From assembly GCA_963682175.1 (NCBI GenBank), contig OY821774.1, positions 46,514,201-46,578,200 of the forward strand: 64,000 nt of DNA. The letters are read 5' to 3'. A program made the position numbers and the translations under genes. This DNA is from Triglochin maritima (taxonomy: Eukaryota > Streptophyta > Magnoliopsida > Alismatales > Juncaginaceae). Shown here piece after piece: positions 1-11,141 of this stretch (position 1 is its first letter; the number at the start of each line of letters is the position of its first letter). The notes under the pieces are model-generated. The model saw nothing but the letters and a program-made list of their open reading frames with translations. It did no database searches and was not told the DNA's origin.

Positions 1-566
1 TATTATTCTAGTTGATGTGAGAGTACCAATAAGATACTGCACTATAAAGGATAGAAGCCAAATAAAAGGTAAAAAATTATACCTAGCCACCCCCTATGTA
101 TGAAAATTTTATAGGTCCATCTAATTCTAATGGGATTCAGACATGAACTTTTTTCTAATATTGACCCCCTTAAATGAGTAATAATACACAAATATTCAGA
201 ACTAAAATTGGATTTAATTTGATAACACACAAATAAGTCGAAGATAAACTTCCAACAATAAATTTGCATAATAGACAGTGAGCTCCTGCCAAATTGGCAT
301 ATAAACACTAGGAAATAGTAATTTGATTATTTTCTGTTGGAAAAGATGCAATTACGTCCAACACAATTCACTAGTACTTGTTCTATTTTCTGCAAGCCAA
401 TATTCAACACTCCCAATTTTTAGATTTTTCTTCGAATTTTTGCCTCAATTTTATGTATTTATTAGTGCATCAGTTCATTAAATCTCAGGGGTTAGCATAT
501 CTTCACAGACATCAAACAAACTAAATAACGAAAACGACTATAAAAAATAAATAGAAGGGCAATTAC

Positions 567-1391
567 CAAGATAGACTCTGAGTCGAATAAACGGCTCATC
601 ATGAACACGGTCGACCAAACAGTGCAAGCCACTTCAGGTAGGCCTGCGGCTTCAACCAAAGAAACCCCTTGTGGAATGGGGAGAACATGCCCAGCTGGAA
701 CGACTACTTTCTCGGCATAGCCACCTCCACCAAGAAGTGCACATACCTACACAACGAAAGAAAGCAATATAATCTTGGTATTTACAAACATAGGTTTATA
801 TTGTGAGGATAAATTATCTTATATATCGAATAATTAAGAAGAGTGCCGGTTCTAGTTAGTCATACAAGATCCCTATTCTACGAAACCACGTTAAGACCCC
901 AAAAATCTTGCCTTCAGTTATTATTCTTATTAGCATACAGTAGATGTGAGGAAAGATGTTTATTTACTGTTACAGAAGTTGATCAAGTATTGAATTTCTA
1001 GTTACCAAACACAGTTAATTTGATTGTTTTATGGACTCTCAAATCTATAGATTACTTTTGTCAAGTTCTCCTTAATTTCCACACACAAAAAGAAGTCGTT
1101 AAAATAAAATATAAAAAAGAAGATCGGATATTGAACCACCTGATCGCCGACCTTCCAGCGGTGAACGGCGTCTCCGACCTGGAGGACGGTGCCGGAGCAT
1201 TCGAGGCCAGGGTAGAGGCTGGCGCCCTTGGGGGGCGGGTAGGAGCCCTTCCTCTGGAGGGTGTCGGCGCGGTTGAGCCCGGCGGCGGCGACCTGGATGA
1301 GGACCTCGCCGGGACCGGCGACCGGATCCTCGACCTCCCGAAGCTCCAGAACCTCCGGGCCGCCGGGGCGGGATATCACCACCGCTCTCAT
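567..1391 (-). CDS. Quinone oxidoreductase PIG3-like, 5' part (two exons, gene runs off the window)
   Basis: NADPH-dependent zinc-free MDR-type quinone reductase, probably soluble. Exon 1 is 1391-1140 (84 codons from ATG) and exon 2 is 746-567 (60 codons); the intron is phase 0 with GT at 1139 and AG at 748-747. The start MRAVVISRPGGPEVLEL and the GroES-like fold segments (GPGEVLIQVAAAGLNRAD, YPGLECSGTV) are typical of PIG3/TP53I3-type oxidoreductases. Exon 2 gives GGGGYAEKVVVP and GLPEVACTVWSTVF, leading up to the cofactor domain. The next exon should carry the nucleotide-binding GGSSGIG-type motif, but nothing like it is found in 1-566, so the gene continues to the left of the window. Exon 1 is much more GC-rich than its surroundings. 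A degenerate TIR element lies only about 110 bp upstream of the ATG. Confidence 0.88.
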
Positions 1392-1499
1392 GCTGCTCTT
1401 CTCCTTTCCGCCGAGTCGGTGCGGTTTGATCTGTCGTTTTTGGACCCCTTCCCTTTGGATAACTTCGCAACTTATTGTAGTTTTGAAAGGAGATCGGAA

Positions 1500-1905
1500 A
1501 ACTATTACATTGTAATTATCGTTTTTTCCTTAGCAATTTATTTAATATTTATTTCGTCTCGTGTCTTAAACAAGATTTTTGTTTGAATTTTCTCACATTC
1601 CTAGTACTAACCCCACGAAAATGTCTGACGAAACGTCTGAGAGAGGCGGTTCCCGCAGATGCCTGACCCAAAAAATAAAAATAAAAAAATAAACGAAATA
1701 TTTTACCAAATTTGAATATGTTGGGGTGTCCGCTGGCTCATGTCTGACATCCGAGACATTCTTTTTGATTAGTATGAGAGTAATATGAAGAGAGAGTGGT
1801 ATTAGGAGAGTGAAATGAATAGTTATATAAGTAGAAAAAATAGAAAGACAAAATGACAATTCACATGATTTAAATTAGTTTTCGACGATGAATAACAATT
1901 CAATT
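1500..1905. mobile_element. Degenerate copy of the GACGCC-family TIR element (copy 1)
   Basis: It aligns by eye with the intact copies at 8006-9074 and 21832-22367. It shares the tract around 1528-1625 (ATTTAATA, CGTGTCTT, a conserved ACGAAAATGTCTG) and, at the other end, GAATATGAAGAGAGA-like and CGATGAATAACAATTCA sequences. The 5' inverted repeat has decayed and no target duplication is visible, so both limits are approximate. It lies in the promoter region of the PIG3-like gene. Confidence 0.6.
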
Positions 1906-2589
1906 TTGAAATAGTAAGTTTTAGTATCATCAAATGATTCAAATCTCATGTTTAATATGTCGAAAGTTAGAGGTTATGTTAAGTATAGAGTGTTACAATA
2001 GTCCAATTTAATTTCCTACTTATTACTATCATCTCCTTTTGCTACTTCCTCTGTACTTTATTTTTTTCGAAAAAAAGTGTTTTTATTTGGGTTAAAATAC
2101 TGGCAAACTCCAATGTCTGTTTGTTAGCATTCGTGAGTATTCACCATCCTCCCTCGTCGATGTAAACATTATTATTACAAATGCAGCAACACATAGTTGA
2201 GTAAATTTTATTCAATGCCATCAATTGAATAGTTGGTTAAAACACGTAAAATTAAAATTGAAGATTTTCAAGATAGGTACATATAACATATGCACTGCTT
2301 TGCATTTAATTTACTTTTACCAATATGTTTGGTATTTTGTATTCTACCCTATGTATAAAAAAAATTAAACTATAAATGGATCTAGATTTACCCCCATTAA
2401 TTTTTCACCCCCTGTTACCACCATACCAAGCACACCTTTAGAATTAATACTTTCTCCCAGAAAAAAATAATCGACAACGCTACGAATCTGGACGTCATAC
2501 TGCCATGGTATTGGTGAAGCTGAAGAGAAGAAAATATCCACATACATATAATACACTACAAGGTTATATTAACGTGTATTATATCAAAT
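1906..2589. other. AT-rich intergenic DNA, nothing recognised
   Basis: This spacer lies between the degenerate TIR element and the 3' end of the NEPRO-like gene. No coding exon, RNA or repeat with recognisable structure was seen. The part next to 2589 probably includes the 3' UTR of the minus-strand gene. Confidence 0.5.
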
Positions 2590-5500
2590 TTATTCTACTC
2601 TGGCTTTTTTGTGTAACCTGTTCTTATCTGCTTCTGCGGGACTATATTTTCTAATTTGGATAAATGCCACCTTCTTGCTGTAGTTACTTGGAGTATTACG
2701 TTCTTTAGCATTTTCAGGTGAATCCATCTTTGCCAATAATTTGATCTTAGGAATCGACTCTGCAGAAGCAGATCCTTCGTCAACCGAAAGCTGTTTGTTC
2801 TCGCAATTAGATTTCATATTGCAAGGACTCGAAAAATGCATGTTGCTGACATTGTCAGATGCAATTGTTGCATCAGATTTCACTGCCAGCTCTTTAACGG
2901 AAAGCTCAGGTGGAACCTGCTCCGGACTTGGCTCATGTCCTGAGAATTGGTGACGAAATACAAAGAAAGCAGTTAGAAATTGAAATTCAATATCATATCA
3001 TGTTGATTGAAGACTGCATCATTTCAAAATTTCAAAATCTCCTCGGTTGATTATGCTATTGATAATGCACAATCCTATCTCAAATGCCTAATTTCTTGTA
3101 AAAAGTAGTGGACAGAATTTGAGCAGCCCACTAACTAGTCTAGGGCATGTTCCATCTACAAGATTGTTTACCAAAGGTTATAAATTATGATCATGATTTA
3201 TGTACAGTTTAGACTCAATGTTTCGTCGGCAACGACTATTAGAACTTTCGATTTTTCTGTTTTTTTGTATGTTTCCCGAGAATTGCTGATTTTGATTAAA
3301 TAAAGGATGAGAGCAACAATAAGCTTGAATTAGGAATATTTGCAAAACATTATGATAGGTTTGCTTAAGCTAACACTGCCTGATTGGTGAATTGAATTTG
3401 TAGTGTGAAAAGGAAAAATATACTGCATTCAAAATAAAAATGAAAAACTTCAATGATGTGAAACTTGATTTCTAAAGGCTAAATAATAATAACTATCTCT
3501 CACAGTTTGCTGGACGGTTTAAGACATCTTTTTTTGGAAACTTATGGCATACAACCAAGTCGCTTGATTAAGTTCATCAGCTTAAATTAATTGATTCCAC
3601 TGATCACGACCGATTCAATTTAAAATCATATAATGAAAGAAATCAGAACATAGATGATCACCTTCGTCCGAAATCTCCAGAGTTTCATACACGATAGGTG
3701 GTACCCCAGAAACGATAGCCACCACACTCGCATGCTCATCCTGGTTCATCTTTCTTCTGTGTGCTCGTTCATGCAGCACATATTTATCCTTCTCCCATAC
3801 ACATTCTAAAGTAATTACATCACCACATGGGGGAAAATACTCCCTGAATACCTATCAGCACAAGAAGCAATGAAGGCAAAGAACGAGGATGTGATCTAGC
3901 TTCAAAAGAAGAAGAAGAAAAAAAAAGAATGTGCACTTCAAGATAATCAAAGCTACTTTTACATACCTCAACTCCATCTTCTTTAAGTTTTACAGAATGT
4001 TTCTCTTGCGAAGCATCTGAGACCATATTATATATTGAAACAACATCTAAAAGAATCTGAGAAAGTGAAATACATTTTCAATGAGAACAACAACAGAAAA
4101 GGCGTACTCTGAAAAATAAAAAATAAAAATTTGGAAAATGATGCAGGAAATAGACCATCATCATGGAGGTAAATTCACAAAAAAAGCACAAGCTATTATG
4201 AACAGGGCAGCATGGCAAAGAACAATATGCAAGCTGAATCTAGCACGGTCTTAACTATAGAGCAACTGCAAAACAAGTCTGGTCAACCATGGAACTTCAA
4301 AGAAACTTGAGATTGGAAAATCAAACAGGGAATTATCAATCTTTTATGCTTGAAAACGAAAAAAATGTGAATATGTGATTTTCAAACTCAACCAATTGAA
4401 TGTGTTTTACTCAGGTGACAATGACTAGATCAAGCATTATGCATAAATATACATCAAAATTCATACAACAATGGAATAGTATTGGGTAACCAACTCAATT
4501 AACAAATAAAAGGATGACCCTTTTGGGGAAAATATCGCATGCATACCTGTTGAACTAGAACTCGTACCCGGGCAAGTAAAGCTAAAATCATCAAAGAGTA
4601 TCCCATGAAAAATGAGCGAGCCAGCAAAGATGACATCTCACTATAACAGGCTTAAGGAGAAACAACCTATTGTCTTTGAGGTTTTTACTTTTGTGTAGCA
4701 ACAAACGAGGCATTCAGGTTATTTCGCTACTAAAGCTCCTCAAAACAGCTACTCATTGCTATGATTCAAAGTAGAGAAGTTTTTATTTCCTTCTTCCATG
4801 TTAGAATAAAAATATGAATAGAAATGAAAGTTAATATGGACGATAAAAAGGATACATGGCGGCCATCATTATTGGTTCAGGCATCTGCAAAACAAAGGCT
4901 ACATAAGAGAAAATTCGGCAAACAATGTGAAACTAAACATATTTAAAGAAAACAAATTTGATACATAAATAGCATTTTAAAATCGATGACAGAAATTAAG
5001 GGCGGAAAGGTTATTGGACCTGTGATAACAAGCGAGCAATGCCCAAGAGTCGCTCATGGTGATTGTAGTTTCCACCGGCATATTTTTTCTTTAGTCTGCA
5101 GAAAAATATAGCAGCATTCATTAATAAAAAAACACAATGATACATTGAATGGGAATTAAAAAGAGCATATATACCTATTAACTATAACTACGTTCACCCA
5201 TAATACTAAACAACAGACAGTATATATCTTATAAAACCCAAGCCCACACTTTTTGGAAAATATATTCAGAAATTATTTCGGCAAAACAGGGATCAACATA
5301 ACATACTTTTTAATAGCTCTCAGCTCTCAACTGCCCATTGTGAAGCCCCCTTAAGCTAAAGGATGAGAATGTATGCAATATTTAAGTATACAATTACTTA
5401 ATCAACCAAATGATCACTTAGCTGATCATATGAATCAAGGTCAAAGTGTCGAACAATTAACCACTGAGTCATCTGGTGGCCCATTCATTTATGATGTCGA

Positions 5501-6218
5501 TTAATTAAAATTCATAATTGATTGGGGAACCTTAACATTAGCTACTTGTGCTTATTGTTGGATTAAGTGATAGCTACAAATTACTTACAAAAATGGAAAC
5601 CAGAACAAAGAAGACCAGGCAGTGATACCTCTCAAGAAGATGAAACTTTTGCACGGGCTTTTTCCCATCTACAATCCCGATCATAGATCCTAACACTTCT
5701 TCCACCCCAGCAGACAACAACAGCCTTACATCTCGCCTCACCTATGTAAATAAACAACACCCAGTCAAAAGGCAATTTCATTAATCATATTATTCGACAA
5801 TTAGTTTGAACAAAAATCGGAAGATATGTAAGACCAGACACGCTATTAACCATATTTTTCCTCAAATTCCAAGGAATCGGAAACTAAGCGTCCGGAAACA
5901 AATTTCGTTAACAAGAATAAAATTTGATTCACAATTGACGTCTAAAACATAGATATTTGAAACGGAGCCCAAGTATCAAACTAATGTACTTTTAGGCGCT
6001 TTTCAGAACCAAAGGCGACACCTTTCGGATTGGAAAACCCGAAAAACGAGACGAACCTTGAGGATATGCTGGAAGTAGGAGCAGCGCCGGTGCTGGTTCT
6101 TGCCCTTGTGCACCACCCGGTCGAGGATCCCACTCTCCGTCCGGAGCAGCAGAAGCTGCGACTTCAGTTTCTCCCTCAGATTATCGCTTCCGGACTCGGC
6201 CTTCTCCGGCGAATCCAT
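2590..6218 (-). CDS. Nucleolus and neural progenitor (NEPRO)-domain protein, 8 exons, 367 aa
   Basis: Plant member of the Nepro N-terminal domain family, which is related to the Rmp1 subunit of RNase MRP; a nucleolar role in rRNA processing is inferred from the family. Exons: 6218-6057, 5741-5629, 5095-5020, 4884-4856, 4640-4547, 4056-3967, 3851-3662, 2939-2590. All junctions are GT-AG, phases match, and the total is 1104 nt including stop. The N-terminal half carries the family signature: a basic stretch (HKGKNQHRRCSYFQHILK, then VRRDVRLLLSAGVEEVL), the segment YAGGNYNHHERLLGIARLL, and a hydrophobic stretch FFMGYSLMILALLARVRVLVQ. The last exon is low-complexity and Ser/Lys-rich, ending in a basic tail. 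An in-frame GTG 21 nt upstream is not used here; the first ATG (MDSPEKAESG) was chosen. One exon is only 29 nt, so automatic models may miss it. Confidence 0.85.
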
Positions 6219-7095
6219 GCCGGAACCGGAAACCGACACGACGGTTGCTTGTCGGAAAGTTGTTTATTTGATGTTTCAAGATTTGGTGTGGGTTTAGGGT
6301 TTTCGGAAAAAAAGAGAATTTTTTGGCGGAATTTTTTACGGCGGAGTGGACGGTTTATTACTTTTGTGTTTTTTTGGGGGAAATTGCATAACTAAAAAAG
6401 GATTCTGTTATTTCGGTACGGATCCTTGTAGGGTTTTGAAATATCACATCTAGTAGAAAGTCAATTGTTTTGATAAATCGCAAGATCATGGAAGATTTTT
6501 TTGGAAGAAATTCAAACCGATAGTCCAAATTATTGACACGCTCAATGTGGTTATAATTTATAAAAACAAGTTCTCAGTCAAAATTATGTATTTTAAGTCA
6601 GTATTTCAGGAGACAATACATATCATGTATTTAAAATGTCACACTTGAACTTGTAGCTTTCATCGGTTCACTTTTTAAAATCATAATCAACTGGGTATTG
6701 GGTAATATTTAATGATATAAAAATCATGATGTCTCTAAAAATAATGACATCAAAACAAGTGGAAAACCTCATGGCATCGAGCATGAACCATAATTTCCTC
6801 TTTAAAACAAACATTCCTTACAAATCACGACTTATTTTCACCAGCGAATATAAAAAAAAGATACCAAAGTTGTGATTGCATATGAACATGAAACAAACAT
6901 ACGTACAACTTCGAATATGTTCCAACTAAAATATCAGAACGTAATTCTGTTTACTGCAACTTAATCACAGTAGTGAGTCAATGACCCGATAATATACTGA
7001 GTTAACCTGAGCGAGCCAGTAAACATACTTAAACTTACGAGGGTCGAAATACAAAAATCCCAAAGCGATGTCACATTAGGGTTTAGCCCGTGTCC
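6219..7095. other. Intergenic: NEPRO promoter and AT-rich DNA
   Basis: Upstream region of the minus-strand NEPRO-like gene, including a GC-richer 5' UTR next to 6219. Beyond about 6400 it is AT-rich and I see no gene or structured repeat. Confidence 0.4.
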
Positions 7096-7099
7096 ACAT

Positions 7100-7200
7100 C
7101 ACATTCCTATATATACTGACCAAACCAACCTTCTCCAAAGCCCACCACCCAACACTGTTTTCTTCTTCCCCACCGCAAACCCTAACTCTACATTTCTGCT
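7100..7200 (+). promoter_or_regulatory. Promoter-like region with TATA, site II and telo-box elements
   Basis: A TATA-like CTATATATAC lies at about 7109-7118, an AGCCCA (reverse of TGGGCT, site II) near 7138, and the telo box AAACCCTAA near 7177. In plants this trio marks promoters of ribosomal-protein, snoRNA and other translation-apparatus genes. A C/T-rich leader follows, but I could not find a convincing protein. A short ATG frame at 7384 (MATYQTNKPHVVFLL) ends against a possible GTGATT splice donor. Confidence 0.45.
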
Positions 7201-7599
7201 CCGAAACTCCCACCCTTACCCCTTACCGACTTTGTCTTACCCAAATATCGAATCTTTTAGGGTTTGTGCATTCGCACGTTGCACCCCGTGCCGATCCGAG
7301 ACTTGTAGTGCCAAATCCACTCGCCCTTCTATTTTGCGGATCTACTTTTTTCTTCTTCCACCGGTCGTATCCGTGTCAAAGCAATGGCCACGTATCAAAC
7401 AAACAAACCCCATGTCGTGTTTCTGTTGGTGATTTTGTCATGTTTTTTTGGTTGGCGTATTTTTTTTTTTTAGTTTTTTGAAATGTTTTATGGACGGCAA
7501 TGATTACAACGCTTCTGAGAGGCTTCGATGAAGTACTGGATTATGATTGGTTGAATTTCTTGTTATGAGTTGGAATTTTGGTTTTGCGTTTTTTTGTTT

Positions 7600-7685
7600 T
7601 GGCTGTGATGATGTTTTACAGCTTCAAATGCCAGTTCTGCTTCAGATAATTCTTGATTGAAGAAGCTGGATTCAAGTCTGAGCCA
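7600..7685 (+). ncRNA. Candidate box C/D snoRNA
   Basis: The segment has the box C/D layout. A terminal stem TGGCT (7600-7604) pairs with AGCCA (7681-7685). A C box GTGATGA sits at 7605-7611 directly inside the stem and a D box CTGA at 7678-7681. The length of 86 nt is normal for the class. The internal D' and C' boxes are weak (CTGC near 7637; TTGATTGA near 7653). It lies about 450 bp downstream of a site II/telo-box promoter, a common plant snoRNA arrangement. The guide target was not determined, and a chance match cannot be excluded. Confidence 0.4.
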
Positions 7686-8005
7686 GTAGTTTGGAAAAAT
7701 GTTATATTTGGAAAAAAAGTTTTGATGATTTAGTTTTATTTTGTTTGAAATGTATTAATCCAGTGATGTTCATAACATTCAAGGTATTGAGACATGGTTT
7801 TTTGCTTCAAGTCCCTGTTATACAGGAGTAATCATTTTCAATGAAACCATAATATTATCTGAGGATTATTACATTTTCAATGAAATTATTTTCTTTGTAT
7901 CGCATAAATTATCAAAATAAACCTTGTTTTTTCCTCAAGTCGTAGGAAGTACAAAATTATAGCAAATTTTGCGCCTATCCGTTGTACCATGCTACCATTA
8001 CTTAT

Positions 8006-9074
8006 GGGAATTACTAAACGTCGCCCCAAAATTACTTAAATCGCCCCTTGAAATTACCAAATTGCCCTTAACAATATATTTAATACCCAGATCGTCCCGT
8101 GTCTTTAAACAAGGTTTTTGACTCAGTTTTACTAACATTCCTAGTACCAACACCACGAAAATGTCTGGCGAAACACCTAGATCAGGTGAATTAACGAAGA
8201 CAGATTTTTTTTTCCGACTCGGGCGTCTGGCTAAGACGCCTGCACCATCGTGGAGGCGTCTGGCTAAGATTATTAACTTATTAATTAATTAATTTAACAA
8301 TTATCTAAATTTATAATCAATTATTTTTTTAAAATAATAATAAAAAATAATAAAAAATTACGGGCGTCCGACGGAGCCGCCCCAACGTAAGAGGGGGCGT
8401 CTGGCTAAGATGTCTCCCCAATGTGGGAGGCGTCTTACACAGACGCCTGTCCTAAGGGCATAGCGTCTGGGTAAAACGCCTACCCGATGGGGTATAGGTC
8501 ATCCGAATATAGTAATTATTAATTTATTAATTAATTAATTTAACAATTATCTAAATTTATAATCAATTATTTTTTTAAAATAATAATAAAAAATAATAAA
8601 AAATTACGGGCGTCCGACGGAGCCGCCCCAACGTAAGAGGGGGCGTCTGGCTAAGACGCCTCCCTAATGTGGGAGGCGTCTTACACAGACGCCTGTCCCA
8701 AGGGCATAGCGTCTGGGTAAAACGCCTACCCGATGGGTAAGGCGTCTGGGTAAAACGCCTCCCCCATGGGGGAGGCGTCTTAGCCAGACGCCCCCTCCTA
8801 CGTCGGGGCGGTTCCGTCGGACGCCCGTAATTTTTTTATTATTTTTTTATTAAAAAGATGTTAGATATTTTACCAGATTCGAGTACACTGGGGCGTTCGT
8901 TGGTTCAATACTGACCTCCAAAACATTATTTTTTATGATTATAAGAGGAATATGAAGAGAGATGTGTGATAGGAGGGTAAAATGTCGCGTTATAGCAGTA
9001 GAAATGAGAGAAGGGCAAAATGATAATTTCAAGGGGCGATTTAAGTAATTTTGGGACGATGTTTAACAATTCAG
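8006..9074. mobile_element. Non-autonomous TIR DNA transposon (GACGCC family), copy 2, intact, with 8-bp TSD
   Basis: The element starts GGGAATTACTAAACG and ends with the imperfect inverse ...GTTTAACAATTCAG. The terminal inverted repeats extend about 60 bp, including TTACTTAAATCGCCCCTTG. It is flanked by TTACTTAT at 7998-8005 and 9075-9082, an 8-bp target-site duplication. Inside it has a conserved start context ACGAAAATGTCTGGCGA near one end, two direct copies of a block of about 225 bp (8271-8498 and 8514-8738), and many GGCGTCT/AGACGCC inverted motifs that can fold. No transposase is present. Long TIRs suggest a Mutator-like origin, while the 8-bp TSD also fits hAT. Confidence 0.85.
8271..8738. 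repeat. Two tandem copies of a ~225-bp block inside the TIR element
   Basis: Positions 8271-8498 and 8514-8738 are nearly identical. Each has an AT-rich half (TTATTAATTAATTAATTTAA ...) followed by a GC-rich half with GGGCGTCCGACGGAGCCGCC and GGCGTCTGGCTAAGACG-type hairpins. A third, inverted copy of the GC-rich half lies at about 8764-8830. Confidence 0.8.
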
Positions 9075-9344
9075 TTACTTATTCATATAATTGCAGTTTT
9101 TGTCATGAGATGATAACGTGACTTTTGTGGACTGCAAGATGATATACCCAACATGAAGTTCCTATGAAGATTGCGGTATGACTTCAAAGTTCGTAGTGGT
9201 TGATTAACTTAGTGATGATATTTAAGAGGGACTAATAAGATTTAACATGATATAATTGATACTTGAAAAAATATGGTTATACACAACACATTCGTTGAAT
9301 ATTTACATATAATCCTTCTTTGATGTGGTGGTTAAGATATTTCA

Positions 9345-9480
9345 TGATGAGAAACATCATGCATTATTTGACTTATGAAATAGTGTGATGAGATTACATT
9401 TATCTCATCTTATAGTTCTATATCTCATCATGATATTTCATCATGAGAAACATCATGCATTATTTGACTTATGAAATAGT
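9345..9480. repeat. ~45-bp direct repeat pair
   Basis: A tract reading ATGAGAAACATCATGCAT ... GACTTATGAAATAGT occurs at about 9347-9392 and again at about 9437-9480, almost unchanged. Next to it, an 11-bp inverted repeat GTCCGATTCAC / GTGAATCGGAC spans about 9480-9535. The origin is unknown and no gene was seen here. Confidence 0.6.
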
Positions 9481-9665
9481 CCGATTCACGGTCAAAATAT
9501 AGTGTAATCTTTCAATCAGAAACGGTGAATCGGACTCATAATAAAAGGCTAAATCAATACATGTCAAAACTCAGAACGATGACCTCGTAAGATTTATGTA
9601 CAGTCACAACTCAACTCACAAGGGAGTAAATCATTTATCTTCAAATAAAACCCTTTTTAATGACT

Positions 9666-10004
9666 TCAAATCATGTAATTTACAACCAAAACAGCAAGTA
9701 CATGACAGCATTCGAAAGCAAGCGCCCAATTATCTTTACCTACAGAAGCCTCACTCTGGTGCATCATTCGAACACAATCGTGTGGAATAGGCGCATTCTG
9801 GTCTCCTAGATACGGACTCGGTGGTGGATCGAAATACCCATAATCATCTACCTGCCTCTGCTCGCCACCTTTACCACTCCAACAATCATGGTATCCACCT
9901 ACTGGTGGTTCGGCTAAAATCGACGAATAATGTGCAGCTGCAGCCAATGATATCAGAAAAACTGCAATAAACGTCATCACCATTTTTGGTTGTGGGGACA
10001 CCAT
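9666..10004 (-). CDS. Secreted peptide precursor with sulfation-type DY motif (CIF-like candidate), 112 aa
   Basis: A small precursor. After MVSPQPKM there is a hydrophobic signal peptide (VMTFIAVFLISLAAAAHY), then a variable spacer, then VDDYGYFDPPPSPYLGD followed by QNAPIPHD. An Asp-Tyr pair followed by G, D-P, S-P and a C-terminal P-I-P-H is the layout of tyrosine-sulfated plant peptides, closest to Casparian strip integrity factors (DYG..DP.P...). In known members the mature peptide ends the protein; here the frame continues for 35 residues after PIPHD with three Cys residues. That tail could be translated, or could be intron sequence (a GTAAAG donor-like site lies downstream). I chose the ATG at 10004; an earlier frame (to 10085) is likely 5' UTR. 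The family call is inference. Confidence 0.5.
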   Translation of the reverse strand: MVSPQPKMVMTFIAVFLISLAAAAHYSSILAEPPVGGYHDCWSGKGGEQRQVDDYGYFDPPPSPYLGDQNAPIPHDCVRMMHQSEASVGKDNWALAFECCHVLAVLVVNYMI

Positions 10005-11141
10005 GGTTGCTTGGTCTGTACAAATGCAACTGAAGTTGGTTTGAGATAAAACGGTTGGAAAGGTCATACCTTTTCTGTGACACAACTTCCACTGTTTATT
10101 TAGCTATTCCATTGCATCAACTGGTGTCATGCTCTTTCTCTTTAGCTACAATTGTTAGTATCTAAATTTCAGGATTTTATCAGGTAAGATAAGAAGCATG
10201 TAACATGACTAACACGTATAATTCAAATTCGAATGTAGATTACAAACAGAAGCATGAATATTAAGCCGCATGATTTTTTTTATTTCTAGCTAACAAGTAA
10301 CAATGTCTGGCAACGCTAATGAAGCAAGTGAACTGCCTCAAATGGACCTTATTTAAATAACTACCTCAAGTCCTCAACACCTTATTAAAAGAAAACTACC
10401 TCAAGCTGTACCAACCAGCTCTGATATTCACTATAATCACCATTAAGAGGGCTTCTGTTTCATGTCGCAGAATTTAGCTTGTACCTTGCAAGTTACAATA
10501 ACCTTCAAAGAGTTCGGTGGCAAGACTATTTGAAAAAAGTTTTGCCGTACAGCAATACCAACCACATTTAGGACTGACTGACTGTGGTAACATAGCTCTA
10601 GGACTTTATTTTAATGAAATGCACCCATTTATTTACTTCACAAAAGACAGTAGATAAAAGTCAGAATAACTTTCCCAGCATTTCGACAAATTGATTTCTG
10701 AATAAGTCATACTTTGCAGTCTTGAAGCTTTGGATACTTGTGGGGAAGTAACTACTTAAAGAAGAAATTGAAATATTCTAATAAGGATTTAGACAGAAAG
10801 AAATATATTATTTGCACTTTTCAGCAAATTGTCAATGTTAGAATAACTGACTAACCATAAAAACAAGCATATTTTATTTCAATTTCTCATTCATGAATAC
10901 ACAATAAAGGCCCACTTTGCAACTGTGTAACACATACCATGGCGCAAAAACACCATTGAGTTGGATTCTATATGGACCTGTACAACAGAGCTACAGAAAC
11001 ACATGAATATCTGAACACTAACGATTCTTGTGTTATGTGCATAAACATTACATTTGTGAGAAAACAGAAATGCTAAGTAGAAAAAGGAAAACGAGACCTA
11101 TAGTTGCTAGAAGGGAAAAGGTATAAAAGGCTTACATTATT
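10005..11141. other. Intergenic, nothing recognised
   Basis: Between the peptide gene and the 3' end of the endonuclease V gene. It is AT-rich without a supported exon. The 11000-11141 side is likely the 3' UTR of the minus-strand EndoV gene. Confidence 0.4.

Noticed and set aside
1020..1586. 188-codon plus-strand frame over the PIG3-like first exon
   Set aside because: Antisense shadow of a GC-rich coding exon; the minus strand carries the recognised protein.
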